Shown here: positions 1 through 8,398 of the stretch, one piece after another
Layout: every line of letters begins with the position of its first letter
How positions within the stretch are numbered: the stretch's first letter is position 1
Source: Flavobacterium psychrophilum
GTDB lineage: Bacteria > Bacteroidota > Bacteroidia > Flavobacteriales > Flavobacteriaceae
DNA: 59,498 nucleotides
Direction: 5' to 3'
NCBI GenBank assembly: GCA_022730285.1
Contig: DZCQ01000012.1
Span: forward strand, 1 to 59,498
Position numbers and translations under genes: made by a program
Notes under the pieces: generated by a model
The model's input: the letters and a program-made list of their open reading frames with translations, nothing else
Databases searched by the model: none
Told to the model about the DNA's origin: nothing

Positions 1-452
1 CCTGTTGCTTTTTTTCCATTATGTGTATAAATTTCGTATCCTCCTAGCAGCTTTTTTTTAACATCCAAAACAACAATAACACTTTGAGAACCTACTCTAT
101 CGGCAATCTGAGTAATTAAATTTGGATTTTCGATTACTGCAGAACTCATTGCTATTTTTTCTATTCCGAGACCAAATATTTTTTGAGCTTGCTCTACTGT
201 TTTTACGCCACCTCCATAACACAAAGGCATTCTAGATTGATTTGCTAATTTTTCTATTAATACATAATCAGGTTCTTTTCCTAAAACGGTAGCGTCTATA
301 TCAAAAATAGCAAGTTCATCAACTTCTTTTTCGTTAAATATTCGAACGGCATTGATTGGATCTCCAACATATTTTGGATTTTTGAAATGTACTGTTTTTA
401 CTAATCCGTTATCATGAACCAAAAGGCTTGCAATTATTCTAGGTCTTAACAT
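1..452 (-). CDS. hisF: HisF/WbuZ-like amidation protein, partial (copy 1)
   Basis: Partial gene: the start (ATG at 450-452) is inside the window but about 100 C-terminal residues lie beyond position 1. The 150 visible residues are a (beta/alpha)8 HisF-type barrel: RIIASLLVHDNGLVK near the N-terminus, GDPINAVRIFNEKEVDEL, the phosphate-loop YGGG, and LDVKK, where the second catalytic Asp of HisF (Asp130 in Thermotoga numbering) is kept. The first catalytic Asp (Asp11) is Leu11 here, so it should not cyclise the histidine intermediate. HisF relatives in O-antigen loci (WbuZ family) partner a HisH glutaminase to pass ammonia to a WbpG-type amidotransferase; that role is inferred from the family and from the adjacent hisH and wbpG. 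It starts 3 nt after hisH copy 1 and is the last visible gene of the operon. Confidence 0.88.
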   Translation of the reverse strand, partial: MLRPRIIASLLVHDNGLVKTVHFKNPKYVGDPINAVRIFNEKEVDELAIFDIDATVLGKEPDYVLIEKLANQSRMPLCYGGGVKTVEQAQKIFGLGIEKIAMSSAVIENPNLITQIADRVGSQSVIVVLDVKKKLLGGYEIYTHNGKKAT

Positions 453-455
453 AAT

Positions 456-1070
456 TTATAATTTAGCAAAATTATATAACAATTGCTCTCCATAATTGTG
501 ACTTTTTTCGGGATGAAATTGTATGCCATACACATTACCGTGATGTGCTGCTGATGTAAAATTAATTCCATAATCTGATGTAGCAATAGAATCTTCAACA
601 TTATTACATTCAAAATAAAAACTATGTAAGAAATAAAAAATTGCATCTTGTTCTAATCCTTCAAAAAGGGAGTGATTACTTTTTGGTGTTACATCATTCC
701 AACCCATGTGTGGCAACTTTGTACGCTGATGAATAGTTGCTTCGTCGAACTTTCTAATGTTGGCGTTAATCCATTTTAACCCCTCTAAATTTCCTTCATC
801 GCTTTTGTTTCCCATCATTTGCATTCCTACACAGATACCAATAATAGGAACTTTTTGATTTAAAACTAAATCATCAAGTCTTTCTCTCATACCAGAGGCA
901 TTAAGTTGTGACATGGCATAATCGAATGCACCAACTCCAGGAAGAATAAGTTTTTCTACTTCTTTCAAATCATCAACCGATTTAGCTATTCTGGTTGGAA
1001 TATTCAAGCGTTTGTACACATTTTGAAAAGCGAAAATATTACCTACACCATAATCTATTATTGTTATCAT
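456..1070 (-). CDS. hisH: HisH-like glutamine amidotransferase for sugar amidination (copy 1)
   Basis: Class I glutamine amidotransferase of 204 residues, normal length for HisH. It would hydrolyse glutamine and supply ammonia to the amidination complex. Visible catalytic residues are the nucleophile Cys80 in IIGICVGMQ and the His186/Glu188 pair in QFHPEKSH. The oxyanion-strand region PGVGAF is intact. The start codon overlaps the stop of the upstream wbpG copy 1 by 4 nt (ATGA), and hisF copy 1 begins 3 nt downstream, so the three are translationally coupled. The genetic context is a polysaccharide operon with no other his genes, so I read it as the WbuY/HisH2 type acting in glycan synthesis rather than in histidine synthesis. 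It is clearly diverged from the second copy at 8398-9018. Confidence 0.9.
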   Translation of the reverse strand: MITIIDYGVGNIFAFQNVYKRLNIPTRIAKSVDDLKEVEKLILPGVGAFDYAMSQLNASGMRERLDDLVLNQKVPIIGICVGMQMMGNKSDEGNLEGLKWINANIRKFDEATIHQRTKLPHMGWNDVTPKSNHSLFEGLEQDAIFYFLHSFYFECNNVEDSIATSDYGINFTSAAHHGNVYGIQFHPEKSHNYGEQLLYNFAKL

Positions 1071-2206
1071 CTAAATAATCTTTTTTCTAAACCAAATTTC
1101 ATCATTGTTTTGGCTCCTAGTCCTATTAAACTTCTTTTATTTTTATAATCGTTGTATGTTTTATTTTCTCCTTCAAATAATTTTTGAAGCTCTTCTTTAG
1201 TCAAATCTAGTTTTTCTGCGACATATTCAAATTCTTTTTGCAAAAAATCTTCAGAAAGTTCTGGTTTAGAAACTCTTTCTAAGGCTTCATCTCTTGTCAT
1301 TTGCCCTGTTAATATCAGACTTGAAAAATGTGCTTTTCTTTTTTGGTAACCAAACTTTCTTGGCAACCAATAATCTTCAAAGAAACGAGTAAATCTTGAT
1401 TCGTGGTGTTTGTGTTGAAATTTTTCCCAACCATATTTTTCGAATAATAATTTTTCCGCTTCTTTTTTATTGTAAGGAACAAGGTTTAAAGGCTTAAAAA
1501 TTTTCATCCCTAAGACATATTTATAGTATATTTTATAACTCAAAATATCTACAATTGGGAATGACTTTAATTGTTTGCTCCCAAATTTTTTATGAATATC
1601 TAAAATTAGTTTTTTATCAATACCTGGATATGCTCCCCACTCCTCTGGTTCACGACAACACTCTGTTGAAAAATTAGCCCCCGTTATTACATATTTTATT
1701 TTATTTTTTTTGGCAAATTTATAGAGTCCTGAAAAGAAAGCTATATCCTGTGGCATATCTTGATCGGCAATTTGCGATTTAAGAAAAGCCACTTGCAAAT
1801 CTTTCATTTCTTGCCAATTGATAACTTCAGTATATAAATCCAACCCAAGTCCATTAACTAATTTTTCAATGTTTCCAACAGCCTGTTCTGTATTCCAACC
1901 TGCATCTACATGAAATATAAGTGGACGTAATCCCATGATTTCTTTAGCAACATATACAGCATAAGAGCTATCTAATCCGCCGCTTAACCCAATAATACAG
2001 TCGAAATCTTTGTTAATTCCTTCTTTTTTAATCTTCTCGGCTTCAATTATTAATTCTTTGTAACCTCTATTGTCTGTATGCCAATTTGGTTCTATGGATT
2101 GTTTATAGTTTACGTAGTAATCGCTTTCACCTTTTTCATTAAAAACAATATTAGGATCTGTGGTGTCCATTATTGTTTGTGTGCATATTTGGTAGGACTT
2201 ATTCAT
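1067..2206 (-). CDS. wbpG: N-acetyl sugar amidotransferase, WbpG/WbuX family (copy 1, zinc cysteines lost)
   Basis: ATP-dependent amidotransferase of 379 residues that in characterised relatives converts an N-acetyl group on a nucleotide-activated sugar to an acetamidino group, using ammonia from a HisH/HisF pair. The PP-loop ATP site SGGLDS (75-80) is intact, and STECCREPEEWG and the HKHHESRFTRFFEDYWLPRKFG segment match the family. The odd point is the N-terminus: relatives, including the copy at 6468-7637, carry CxxC ... CxxC; here the equivalent positions are Cys8, Thr11, Ser28 and Tyr31, so three of four presumed metal-binding cysteines are gone although the flanking residues (MDTTDP, FNEKG) align without gaps. 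The frame is open and full-length, so it is not a pseudogene by sequence. It precedes hisH copy 1 with an ATGA overlap. Confidence 0.88.
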   Translation of the reverse strand: MNKSYQICTQTIMDTTDPNIVFNEKGESDYYVNYKQSIEPNWHTDNRGYKELIIEAEKIKKEGINKDFDCIIGLSGGLDSSYAVYVAKEIMGLRPLIFHVDAGWNTEQAVGNIEKLVNGLGLDLYTEVINWQEMKDLQVAFLKSQIADQDMPQDIAFFSGLYKFAKKNKIKYVITGANFSTECCREPEEWGAYPGIDKKLILDIHKKFGSKQLKSFPIVDILSYKIYYKYVLGMKIFKPLNLVPYNKKEAEKLLFEKYGWEKFQHKHHESRFTRFFEDYWLPRKFGYQKRKAHFSSLILTGQMTRDEALERVSKPELSEDFLQKEFEYVAEKLDLTKEELQKLFEGENKTYNDYKNKRSLIGLGAKTMMKFGLEKRLFR

Positions 2207-2209
2207 TTA

Positions 2210-2833
2210 TTATTGAATTTTTTTTAGTTTATAAATTTTGATGAACTCCTCTATATTGTTAAAATATTTTGCGTATTTTTCTATTTCATTATCGTCCAAA
2301 CTCCACCAATTAATGTTTATCAATTCATTTATAATTTCTTGACTAAACCTTTTTTTAAGTAGTCTTGCAGGGTTTCCAGCCCAAATCTCATAAGGTGGGA
2401 CATCTTTAGTTACAATGCTTCCCATTCCAATAACCGCTCCATCTCCAACGGTAACACCAGATTTTATCATTACATTATTTCCAATCCAAACATCATTTCC
2501 AATTATAGTTTTTTTAAATAAATCAAATTTATGTTTAGAAAATTTTTTTGTTAAATGATCTCTATTTTCATTAAAAACTGGTGAAGTTGAAACCCAGTCG
2601 ATTGTATGTGGAGCACCTCCAATTACAATGTTTGCTCCTAAAGAACAAAATGCTCCAACCTCTGTATTTAGTATAATACAATCATATCCAATATCTGAAT
2701 ATTTCTCCATGCTAGAATTTACAAATTGTGTACCAGCACAAATTTTTGAAGTTTTATGTATTTTAGAATTAATAATTGCTCTAAGATGGAGTTTTTTTAT
2801 TAATCTTGAAATTATGTATTCTATTTTTTGCAT
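2210..2833 (-). CDS. Left-handed beta-helix acyltransferase (CatB/Vat-like)
   Basis: Predicted O- or N-acetyltransferase of 207 residues, probably decorating the repeat unit of the polysaccharide. Hexapeptide repeats run through the middle (SLGANIVIGG, then DVWIGNNVMIKSGVTVGDG), ending with the usual GMGSIVTKDVPPYEIWAGNPA cap motif split over about residues 130-155, and a catalytic-type His in GGAPHTID. A longer frame reaches 2893, but it overlaps the preceding glycosyltransferase by 53 nt; the ATG at 2833 begins 7 nt after that gene's stop and gives the normal start of the fold, so I chose it. The acceptor sugar cannot be told from sequence. The gene ends 3 nt before wbpG copy 1. Confidence 0.8.
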   Translation of the reverse strand: MQKIEYIISRLIKKLHLRAIINSKIHKTSKICAGTQFVNSSMEKYSDIGYDCIILNTEVGAFCSLGANIVIGGAPHTIDWVSTSPVFNENRDHLTKKFSKHKFDLFKKTIIGNDVWIGNNVMIKSGVTVGDGAVIGMGSIVTKDVPPYEIWAGNPARLLKKRFSQEIINELININWWSLDDNEIEKYAKYFNNIEEFIKIYKLKKIQ

Positions 2834-2840
2834 GTTACTA

Positions 2841-3992
2841 TTAATTAATTGCTCTATAAGCAATGTTACTATACAAAAATTTGTTTTTCCCATTTAAAGC
2901 ATTTTGCTTCATTTTAGCATATTCTGGTTTATTTATAATAATTTGTTTCAAGATATTTTTTATTTCGTCTTTGCTGTTTTTGTGTAAGAATTTACAATTA
3001 CCACCCACATCAACATGTGTCATTCCTTTCCAATGTTTAAAAACACTCACCGCTCCCGCTCCAACGGCTTGTTCCCATAAAACGGAATGAGTTCCTGGAA
3101 AAATAACTAAGTCGGCCAGTAACAAACAATCTAAAATTTGATCTGGGTTTAACCAACCTAAATGTATCATTTTATCAGAAAATTGCTGATTAAAATAGTC
3201 CTTAAACTCTGGAACTACTGTACCAAAGAGTACTAATTTTACATTTGGCATATCTAATTCATTTATGGCTTGCATCAGCAAATGAATATTCTTTTTCTCG
3301 TCTATTTTTCCTCCTGCAACAACTATAAAATCTGAAATAGATAAATTATAATTTAAAAGAAAATTTTGTTTAATTTTATTTTGATTTTTGTCTTTTAACA
3401 ATTCATCATCTATTCCTAATTCTAAAAGTTCAATTTTATCTTTTGGAATTTGGTAAGCATTTTTTAAAAAATCGCATCTCAGAGGGGTAACACCGTAGTA
3501 TTTTTGAACGTAGGGCGTGAGTAATTTAGCAGTGTACCTCCAAACAATATGATGAAAAATATGCTTTGAAAACCACGTTTGTGCACTATTGATATAATCT
3601 GTATGACAATCTACAAAAACTTTTATATTTTTATTTTTTTTAATATATTTAATTACTGTAAATATATCAAAAAAAGAAAAATCATGGATAAATAATATCT
3701 CTGGTTTTTCGTTCTGTAACAACTCATAAATTTTATTATACTTTCTTATATAACTATTTAGCTTATAAAATGGTTTTTTATAATTTACTCTGATGACTTT
3801 GTAACCATCTGCTGTAATTTTTTCAGATTCATTACTTAATAAACAAGGACTACCATTTTCATCAAATGAAACCAAAGAAGCAATAACGGTAACAACATTT
3901 CCTTGAATCACATGGTATTTTGGCAACATATTCTCCTGATAAGAATAGTTATCAATATAAAAACTTGACAAGCAAAGATGTACAACTTTCAT
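2841..3992 (-). CDS. Glycosyltransferase, GT4-like
   Basis: Predicted GT-B glycosyltransferase of 383 residues that would add one sugar of the repeat unit on the undecaprenyl carrier at the cytoplasmic face of the membrane. The C-terminal donor domain shows VVAGGKIDEKKNIHLLMQA (about residues 220-240, the start-of-domain GRL-type motif), LVLFGTVVPE, then DLVIFPGTHSVLWEQAVGAG, which corresponds to the E-x7-E donor-phosphate region in a diverged form. The N-terminal acceptor half is variable, as usual. Donor and linkage are not predictable. It follows the Wzy-like polymerase by 6 nt in the same operon. Confidence 0.8.
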   Translation of the reverse strand: MKVVHLCLSSFYIDNYSYQENMLPKYHVIQGNVVTVIASLVSFDENGSPCLLSNESEKITADGYKVIRVNYKKPFYKLNSYIRKYNKIYELLQNEKPEILFIHDFSFFDIFTVIKYIKKNKNIKVFVDCHTDYINSAQTWFSKHIFHHIVWRYTAKLLTPYVQKYYGVTPLRCDFLKNAYQIPKDKIELLELGIDDELLKDKNQNKIKQNFLLNYNLSISDFIVVAGGKIDEKKNIHLLMQAINELDMPNVKLVLFGTVVPEFKDYFNQQFSDKMIHLGWLNPDQILDCLLLADLVIFPGTHSVLWEQAVGAGAVSVFKHWKGMTHVDVGGNCKFLHKNSKDEIKNILKQIIINKPEYAKMKQNALNGKNKFLYSNIAYRAIN

Positions 3993-3998
3993 TTTAGT

Positions 3999-5279
3999 TT
4001 ATAATAGTTTATTAGACAAGGACGATATTGAAAAAAAGACCGCCATCATATTCCAATTTTCAACATTTTGATATAAATTTCCTGTTGTTAAAGACATTAT
4101 AAACGTGACAGTTACCAATCCCATAAAAATTGGAAAATAAATTGATTCTTGTTTATAACAATACATTTTTACCACTAAATTTTTGATTATCAGTAAATAA
4201 AAAAACAAACCAACCAAACCCAAACTCATTAGAACTTCAAAAACAGCACTATGTGGGTATGATTGTGTGCTTCTTAACACAAATTGATTACCAATTATTG
4301 GGTATTCGTTAAACATTTGAAAGGCTTCACTATACAAGATTTCTCTATCGTCTTTTTCTCCAGTATTTACATTTTCTAACATTCTATCAAAACGTATCAA
4401 TATACCAATTTCAAGATTATTTGAGGCAATTTTGCTAGAAATAAAATAAATTAATCCTGAAACCACTATAAGAATCCCTAAAAAGTTTAAAACTCTTTTA
4501 GATGATGATTTATCTCTTAGTACATATATAACAACTATTACAATAAGTCCTAAAGTAGATGCTAGTATTGGTCCTCTTGAATTGGACATTAATAAATTTA
4601 GAAGTCCCAAAAATAAAAAAAAAGTCATTATTATTTTTTTGTTTTTAGTGAGTTCATTCCTGTACAAGATTTTAATCGAGAAACAAAATAAAAACAAAAG
4701 TCCTCCATAAAAACCATATGCAATAGGATTAACTACAAATGACCCTTCTTCTTCCCCTCTAATTTCTGCCCTTGTTAAAAGCATTGACGTATCTAAATGC
4801 CAATTATTTTGATATAAAAAATAAATAAATAGAAGTGCATTGCCTATTGCTAAAGTATAAAATATTTTTATAATTACTTTTTTAATATCTGCATATTGCA
4901 TTGTTAATGTAATTGCCATTACTGGAAATAATACTCCCCCAAAAAGAAATAAAAAAATATACGAATTTGTGTGTTCTGAAACAACTTCACCAACAGACTT
5001 ATCCCATATCACTTTGAAAGTATATAACACTAAGAAAAACAACAATACAGAGGTTTGTTTGTTTCTGAGGTATTGAAACTTATAAATAGTTCTGTAAAAT
5101 ATAATTATGTATAATGATAATGCAACAATAATCCCTCTATAAAACCCATTAAACATAGTAGAAGATACGTTTAATATCATAGATAATATAGCTGAAATTG
5201 GATAAGCGAAACAGCTAAGCACAAATACCCAGGATGCTATATTACCGAAATATTCTTTGGAATATATCTTTGCTTTCAT
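3999..5279 (-). CDS. wzy: O-antigen/capsule polymerase, Wzy/O-antigen-ligase family
   Basis: Integral membrane protein of 426 residues with about ten to twelve hydrophobic segments and a large periplasmic loop between roughly residues 290 and 340 (SKIASNNLEIGILIRFDRML ... EYPIIGNQ). The motif NSRGPILAS after a hydrophobic segment (about residues 233-241) and the NQFVLRSTQSYPHSAVFE stretch are typical of the O-antigen ligase/polymerase superfamily (Wzy_C). In this position, between two glycosyltransferases and downstream of a Wzx flippase, a Wzy-type polymerase that joins repeat units in the periplasm is the likely role. A WaaL-type ligase is the alternative, because the two families share this fold and motif and cannot be separated by sequence alone. 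Confidence 0.75.
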   Translation of the reverse strand: MKAKIYSKEYFGNIASWVFVLSCFAYPISAILSMILNVSSTMFNGFYRGIIVALSLYIIIFYRTIYKFQYLRNKQTSVLLFFLVLYTFKVIWDKSVGEVVSEHTNSYIFLFLFGGVLFPVMAITLTMQYADIKKVIIKIFYTLAIGNALLFIYFLYQNNWHLDTSMLLTRAEIRGEEEGSFVVNPIAYGFYGGLLFLFCFSIKILYRNELTKNKKIIMTFFLFLGLLNLLMSNSRGPILASTLGLIVIVVIYVLRDKSSSKRVLNFLGILIVVSGLIYFISSKIASNNLEIGILIRFDRMLENVNTGEKDDREILYSEAFQMFNEYPIIGNQFVLRSTQSYPHSAVFEVLMSLGLVGLFFYLLIIKNLVVKMYCYKQESIYFPIFMGLVTVTFIMSLTTGNLYQNVENWNMMAVFFSISSLSNKLL

Positions 5280-5283
5280 ACTT

Positions 5284-6465
5284 TTAATCTAGAAATAAAT
5301 TAATTTCATAATTGGCTCTTTCGTCCCAACTTTTAATAAAATGGTTCGAAAAAATGATGGCTTCTTCAGAAATTTTGTTACATAATATTTCATCATTTAG
5401 CAATAATTTTATCGCTTCGGCAACTCCTTGAACAGCATCGTTTTTCAACTCATAAAATGCTTTCTTATCTATCAAATCAAGAGAACCTGTATCATTTATG
5501 GCTATTATAGGTGTTCCTAATTGCAGGGCTTCTATAAATACATTTCCTAAATTTGAAGTATGATATAATGAGAAGGTTATTATTGCTTTTTTAAGCATAT
5601 AATGAACCTCTTTTATAGGAAGTCCATAAATAATTTCGACTTTATTTTCAAGTGAATATTTTGCGACTGTTTGTGTTAATAACTCAGAATAATTTTTATC
5701 AAAAACAGAACCTATAATATAAGCTTTTGGGAAATTAATTCCGTTATTTTTTAAAAAACCTAATGCTTCAATCAAAAGATGTTGTCTTTTCCAACTGTCT
5801 AATCTTGCCACATAACAAATGAAATCATTTGGAAGCTCAATATCTGGTTTTTTTATAGATTCTGCAATTTGTTTATCAATACCATTTATAGGAAAATAAA
5901 ATGGGAGTTTTGGATTTCCTAATTTTTTATATACTAAATCTCCTTTGGTGCCGTCATTTGTGATTAATAACCCTTTTCCTTTTAGACTAAAACAAAGGTA
6001 CTCTAGTGGATGTCTAAAAAATATTCTATATTTAGGTAAATCAATTTCATTTATCAAAAATGATCCATATACTCTTCTAAAATCTGGTATTTTAGTAAAT
6101 CTTCCTATTATTGCTGATATAGAAGCCAGTGATCCAAAACCTATTATTTCTTTGATTTTTTGATTTTTAACAACCTGAATTCCTTTTTTTATGATTTTTA
6201 ATATTAAAAGAAACTTTTTTAACAAACTAAGATCACCTACACAGAATGGATATGTTGTTATTTTATCCTGATATTTAACAGGTATTTGTATTTTATCTGT
6301 TTTATTTTCTAGCCAAACTATAATGTGTATTTTGCTAACACGTTTATCATTAATTAGCCTATAAAAAACATTATTAAATGCTGGCATCCCTTTTGATTCT
6401 TCTTTGCCTTCGAAGAAAAAAGGTTGAGCTCCTGTCCAAACATTAGTGATTAAAAGTATATTCAT
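5284..6465 (-). CDS. Glycosyltransferase family 4
   Basis: Predicted retaining GT-B glycosyltransferase of 393 residues. The C-terminal domain contains FICYVARLDSWKRQHLLIEA (around residue 215, the usual start of the donor-binding half, with the RLDSWK phosphate-binding region), AYIIGSV, and the E-x7-E motif as NVFIEALQLGTPIIAIND (about residues 310-327). This is a more canonical GT4 than the glycosyltransferase at 2841-3992. It lies 2 nt after wbpG copy 2 and 4 nt before the polymerase, consistent with adding an amidinated or diamino sugar, but the specificity is inference only. Confidence 0.85.
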   Translation of the reverse strand: MNILLITNVWTGAQPFFFEGKEESKGMPAFNNVFYRLINDKRVSKIHIIVWLENKTDKIQIPVKYQDKITTYPFCVGDLSLLKKFLLILKIIKKGIQVVKNQKIKEIIGFGSLASISAIIGRFTKIPDFRRVYGSFLINEIDLPKYRIFFRHPLEYLCFSLKGKGLLITNDGTKGDLVYKKLGNPKLPFYFPINGIDKQIAESIKKPDIELPNDFICYVARLDSWKRQHLLIEALGFLKNNGINFPKAYIIGSVFDKNYSELLTQTVAKYSLENKVEIIYGLPIKEVHYMLKKAIITFSLYHTSNLGNVFIEALQLGTPIIAINDTGSLDLIDKKAFYELKNDAVQGVAEAIKLLLNDEILCNKISEEAIIFSNHFIKSWDERANYEINLFLD

Positions 6466-6467
6466 AA

Positions 6468-7637
6468 TTAATCTGCTCTATTTCCGTAATAATTAAAGCT
6501 TTTTAGTTTATTATGAACACTGAAGGCAAAATCATATATTTTTTTGTAAAATTTATTATTATAATATCCATCATAATCTAAATAACTTTTTGTTGGGGCT
6601 TGCATCATATTTTGAAAATCTTCTTCTTTCATTCCGAATTTTTTCATAAAATACTCTTTGTCATCTTTCATCATTTGTTCGCTTGGATAAGCATCTTTCT
6701 TCAAATCTTCAAGTGCATTTTCACGAGTCAGTTCTCCATAACAAATTAGATTAGAGTGGTGTGCTTTTCTCTTATCGATATTGAATTTTTTTGGTTGAAT
6801 ATAAGCTTGAGTAAACCTAGTGTAGATTGATTCGTAGTGTTTTCCTCCATAATAAACCCAACCTAACTCCTCTTGAATTAGTTTCATTGCATCTTTTTTG
6901 GAGTAATCAATATAATTGAGAATATTTATAATAGAAAGTCTGTTTACTAACTTGTATTTGAAATTATCAAAAAGAGTGGTTCTAGGAAAAGTCTTCAATT
7001 TTGCTTTTCCAAATTGCTTGTGAATGTTTTTAACAATTAACCAATCTCGTTGTGCTTCGCCTTCAGACCATCTGCTAGCCATGATGTGCTCGGTAGAACT
7101 ATTTGAACCATTTATAATATATCTAACTCCATTTTTTGCAGCTACTCTATTTAAAACTGAAATTATACCATGATCCGTAGGTACTTCCATTCCTGGTATT
7201 GAAGCTTTGAGAAATGACATTTGTAGGTCTTTAAATTCGTTCCAATCAATCACATAAGTAAATAAATCTATATCTAGTTTTTGTAATGTTTTTTGAATAT
7301 TAGAAACTGCTAGTTCAGAATCCCAACCATTATCCAAATGGACTGCAAGTGGTCTTAATCCTCGCTTTTTTACTTCATAAGCAACATAAGTACTATCTAC
7401 ACCTCCACTTACTCCAATAATACAATCGTATTTTTTATTTTTACCAGCACTTTTAATTTCATTTATAACAGCTTGTAGTTGCGTTTCTTTTTCAGGAGTA
7501 TATTTTATATCTTGTTTAAGATAACTTGTACAATGATTGCAATTCCCTTTTTCATCAAAAATAATATCTGGATCCGTAGTATCCATTACACATCTGTTAC
7601 AGATTTGATATTTTTTTTGAGTCGTAACATTTTTCAT
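6468..7637 (-). CDS. wbpG: N-acetyl sugar amidotransferase, WbpG/WbuX family (copy 2)
   Basis: ATP-dependent amidotransferase of 389 residues expected to turn an N-acetyl group of a UDP-diacetamido-uronic acid into an acetamidino group. The N-terminal four-cysteine motif is complete: Cys13/Cys16 (CNRC) and Cys33/Cys36 (CNHC). The ATP PP-loop is SGGVDS at 77-82, preceded by DCIIG and followed by STYVAYEVKKRGL. Further family signatures are SNSSTEHIMASRW and GKHYESIYTRF. It follows hisF copy 2 by 5 nt, so the set HisH-HisF-WbpG is co-transcribed in this order, unlike copy 1 (WbpG-HisH-HisF). The intact metal motif makes this the better candidate for the working amidotransferase of the pathway. 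Confidence 0.93.
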   Translation of the reverse strand: MKNVTTQKKYQICNRCVMDTTDPDIIFDEKGNCNHCTSYLKQDIKYTPEKETQLQAVINEIKSAGKNKKYDCIIGVSGGVDSTYVAYEVKKRGLRPLAVHLDNGWDSELAVSNIQKTLQKLDIDLFTYVIDWNEFKDLQMSFLKASIPGMEVPTDHGIISVLNRVAAKNGVRYIINGSNSSTEHIMASRWSEGEAQRDWLIVKNIHKQFGKAKLKTFPRTTLFDNFKYKLVNRLSIINILNYIDYSKKDAMKLIQEELGWVYYGGKHYESIYTRFTQAYIQPKKFNIDKRKAHHSNLICYGELTRENALEDLKKDAYPSEQMMKDDKEYFMKKFGMKEEDFQNMMQAPTKSYLDYDGYYNNKFYKKIYDFAFSVHNKLKSFNYYGNRAD

Positions 7638-7642
7638 AATAC

Positions 7643-8398
7643 TTATTTTAATTTAGTTTGGATTTCATTCCAAATAGGATAATTTATTAATACTGCTTTA
7701 TGAGTACCCTGAAAAACAAATAAGCTTCCAGCTGCACTTGCTGAAGCTCCACCTTGTTTTATAGCTTTTACTAAATCGTCTTCATTCGAAGCACCACCAC
7801 AGGCAATTACAGGGATGTCTACTTTTTCACTAACCATCTTTATAAGTTCTAAATCATATCCTTTGTACGCACCATCTCGATCTATTGAATTTAAAAATAA
7901 TTCACCCGCTCCAATATTTTGCATTTTTTGAGCAAACCCAATTACATCTAAGCCTGTGTTTTTATTTCCTGAATTAGCGTAAACTTTATATTTTCCAAAG
8001 ATATTTTTTTTAACATCGATAGAAACTACAGTACTTGAGCTTCCAAAAGTAGTAGCACATTCGGTAATTAATTTTTCATTAAATAAAGCACTTGTGTTAA
8101 ATACTACTTTTTCAACACCTTGATATAAAATATTCTTCACTTGTTCAATAGTCGTAATTCCGCCACCATAAGCCAACGGCATAAAGGCCTCGCTAGCTAT
8201 GTCAGAAATCATTTCCATGTTAGGTTCTCTTTTTTCTTTTGATGCAGAGATATCTAAAATTACAATTTCATCAACCTCTTTTTCGTTGAAAATTTTGACG
8301 GCATTTATAGGATCTCCTACGTACTTGTATTTTTTGAATTGAACGGATTTAACTAATCCTCCATCTTTAATTAATAAAACTGGAATAATTCGTTTCAT
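7643..8398 (-). CDS. hisF: HisF/WbuZ-like amidation protein (copy 2)
   Basis: Complete HisF-type (beta/alpha)8 barrel of 251 residues. Conserved parts are GDPINAVKIFNEKEVDEI (28-45), YGGGITT, SIDVKK, LNSIDRDGAYKGYDLE, and IACGGAS. Of the two catalytic Asp residues of true HisF, the second is present (SIDVKK) while the first is replaced by Leu9 in IIPVLLIKDGG. Because glycan-pathway HisF partners only have to channel ammonia, the loss fits a role in amidation rather than imidazole-glycerol-phosphate synthesis. The start codon overlaps the hisH copy 2 stop by one base (TAATG), and wbpG copy 2 follows after 5 nt. Confidence 0.92.
   Translation of the reverse strand: MKRIIPVLLIKDGGLVKSVQFKKYKYVGDPINAVKIFNEKEVDEIVILDISASKEKREPNMEMISDIASEAFMPLAYGGGITTIEQVKNILYQGVEKVVFNTSALFNEKLITECATTFGSSSTVVSIDVKKNIFGKYKVYANSGNKNTGLDVIGFAQKMQNIGAGELFLNSIDRDGAYKGYDLELIKMVSEKVDIPVIACGGASNEDDLVKAIKQGGASASAAGSLFVFQGTHKAVLINYPIWNEIQTKLK

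Noticed and set aside
1067..2206. WbpG copy 1 as a pseudogene
   Set aside because: The frame is open at full length, the PP-loop is intact and it is translationally coupled to its neighbour; only the cysteine motif is changed.
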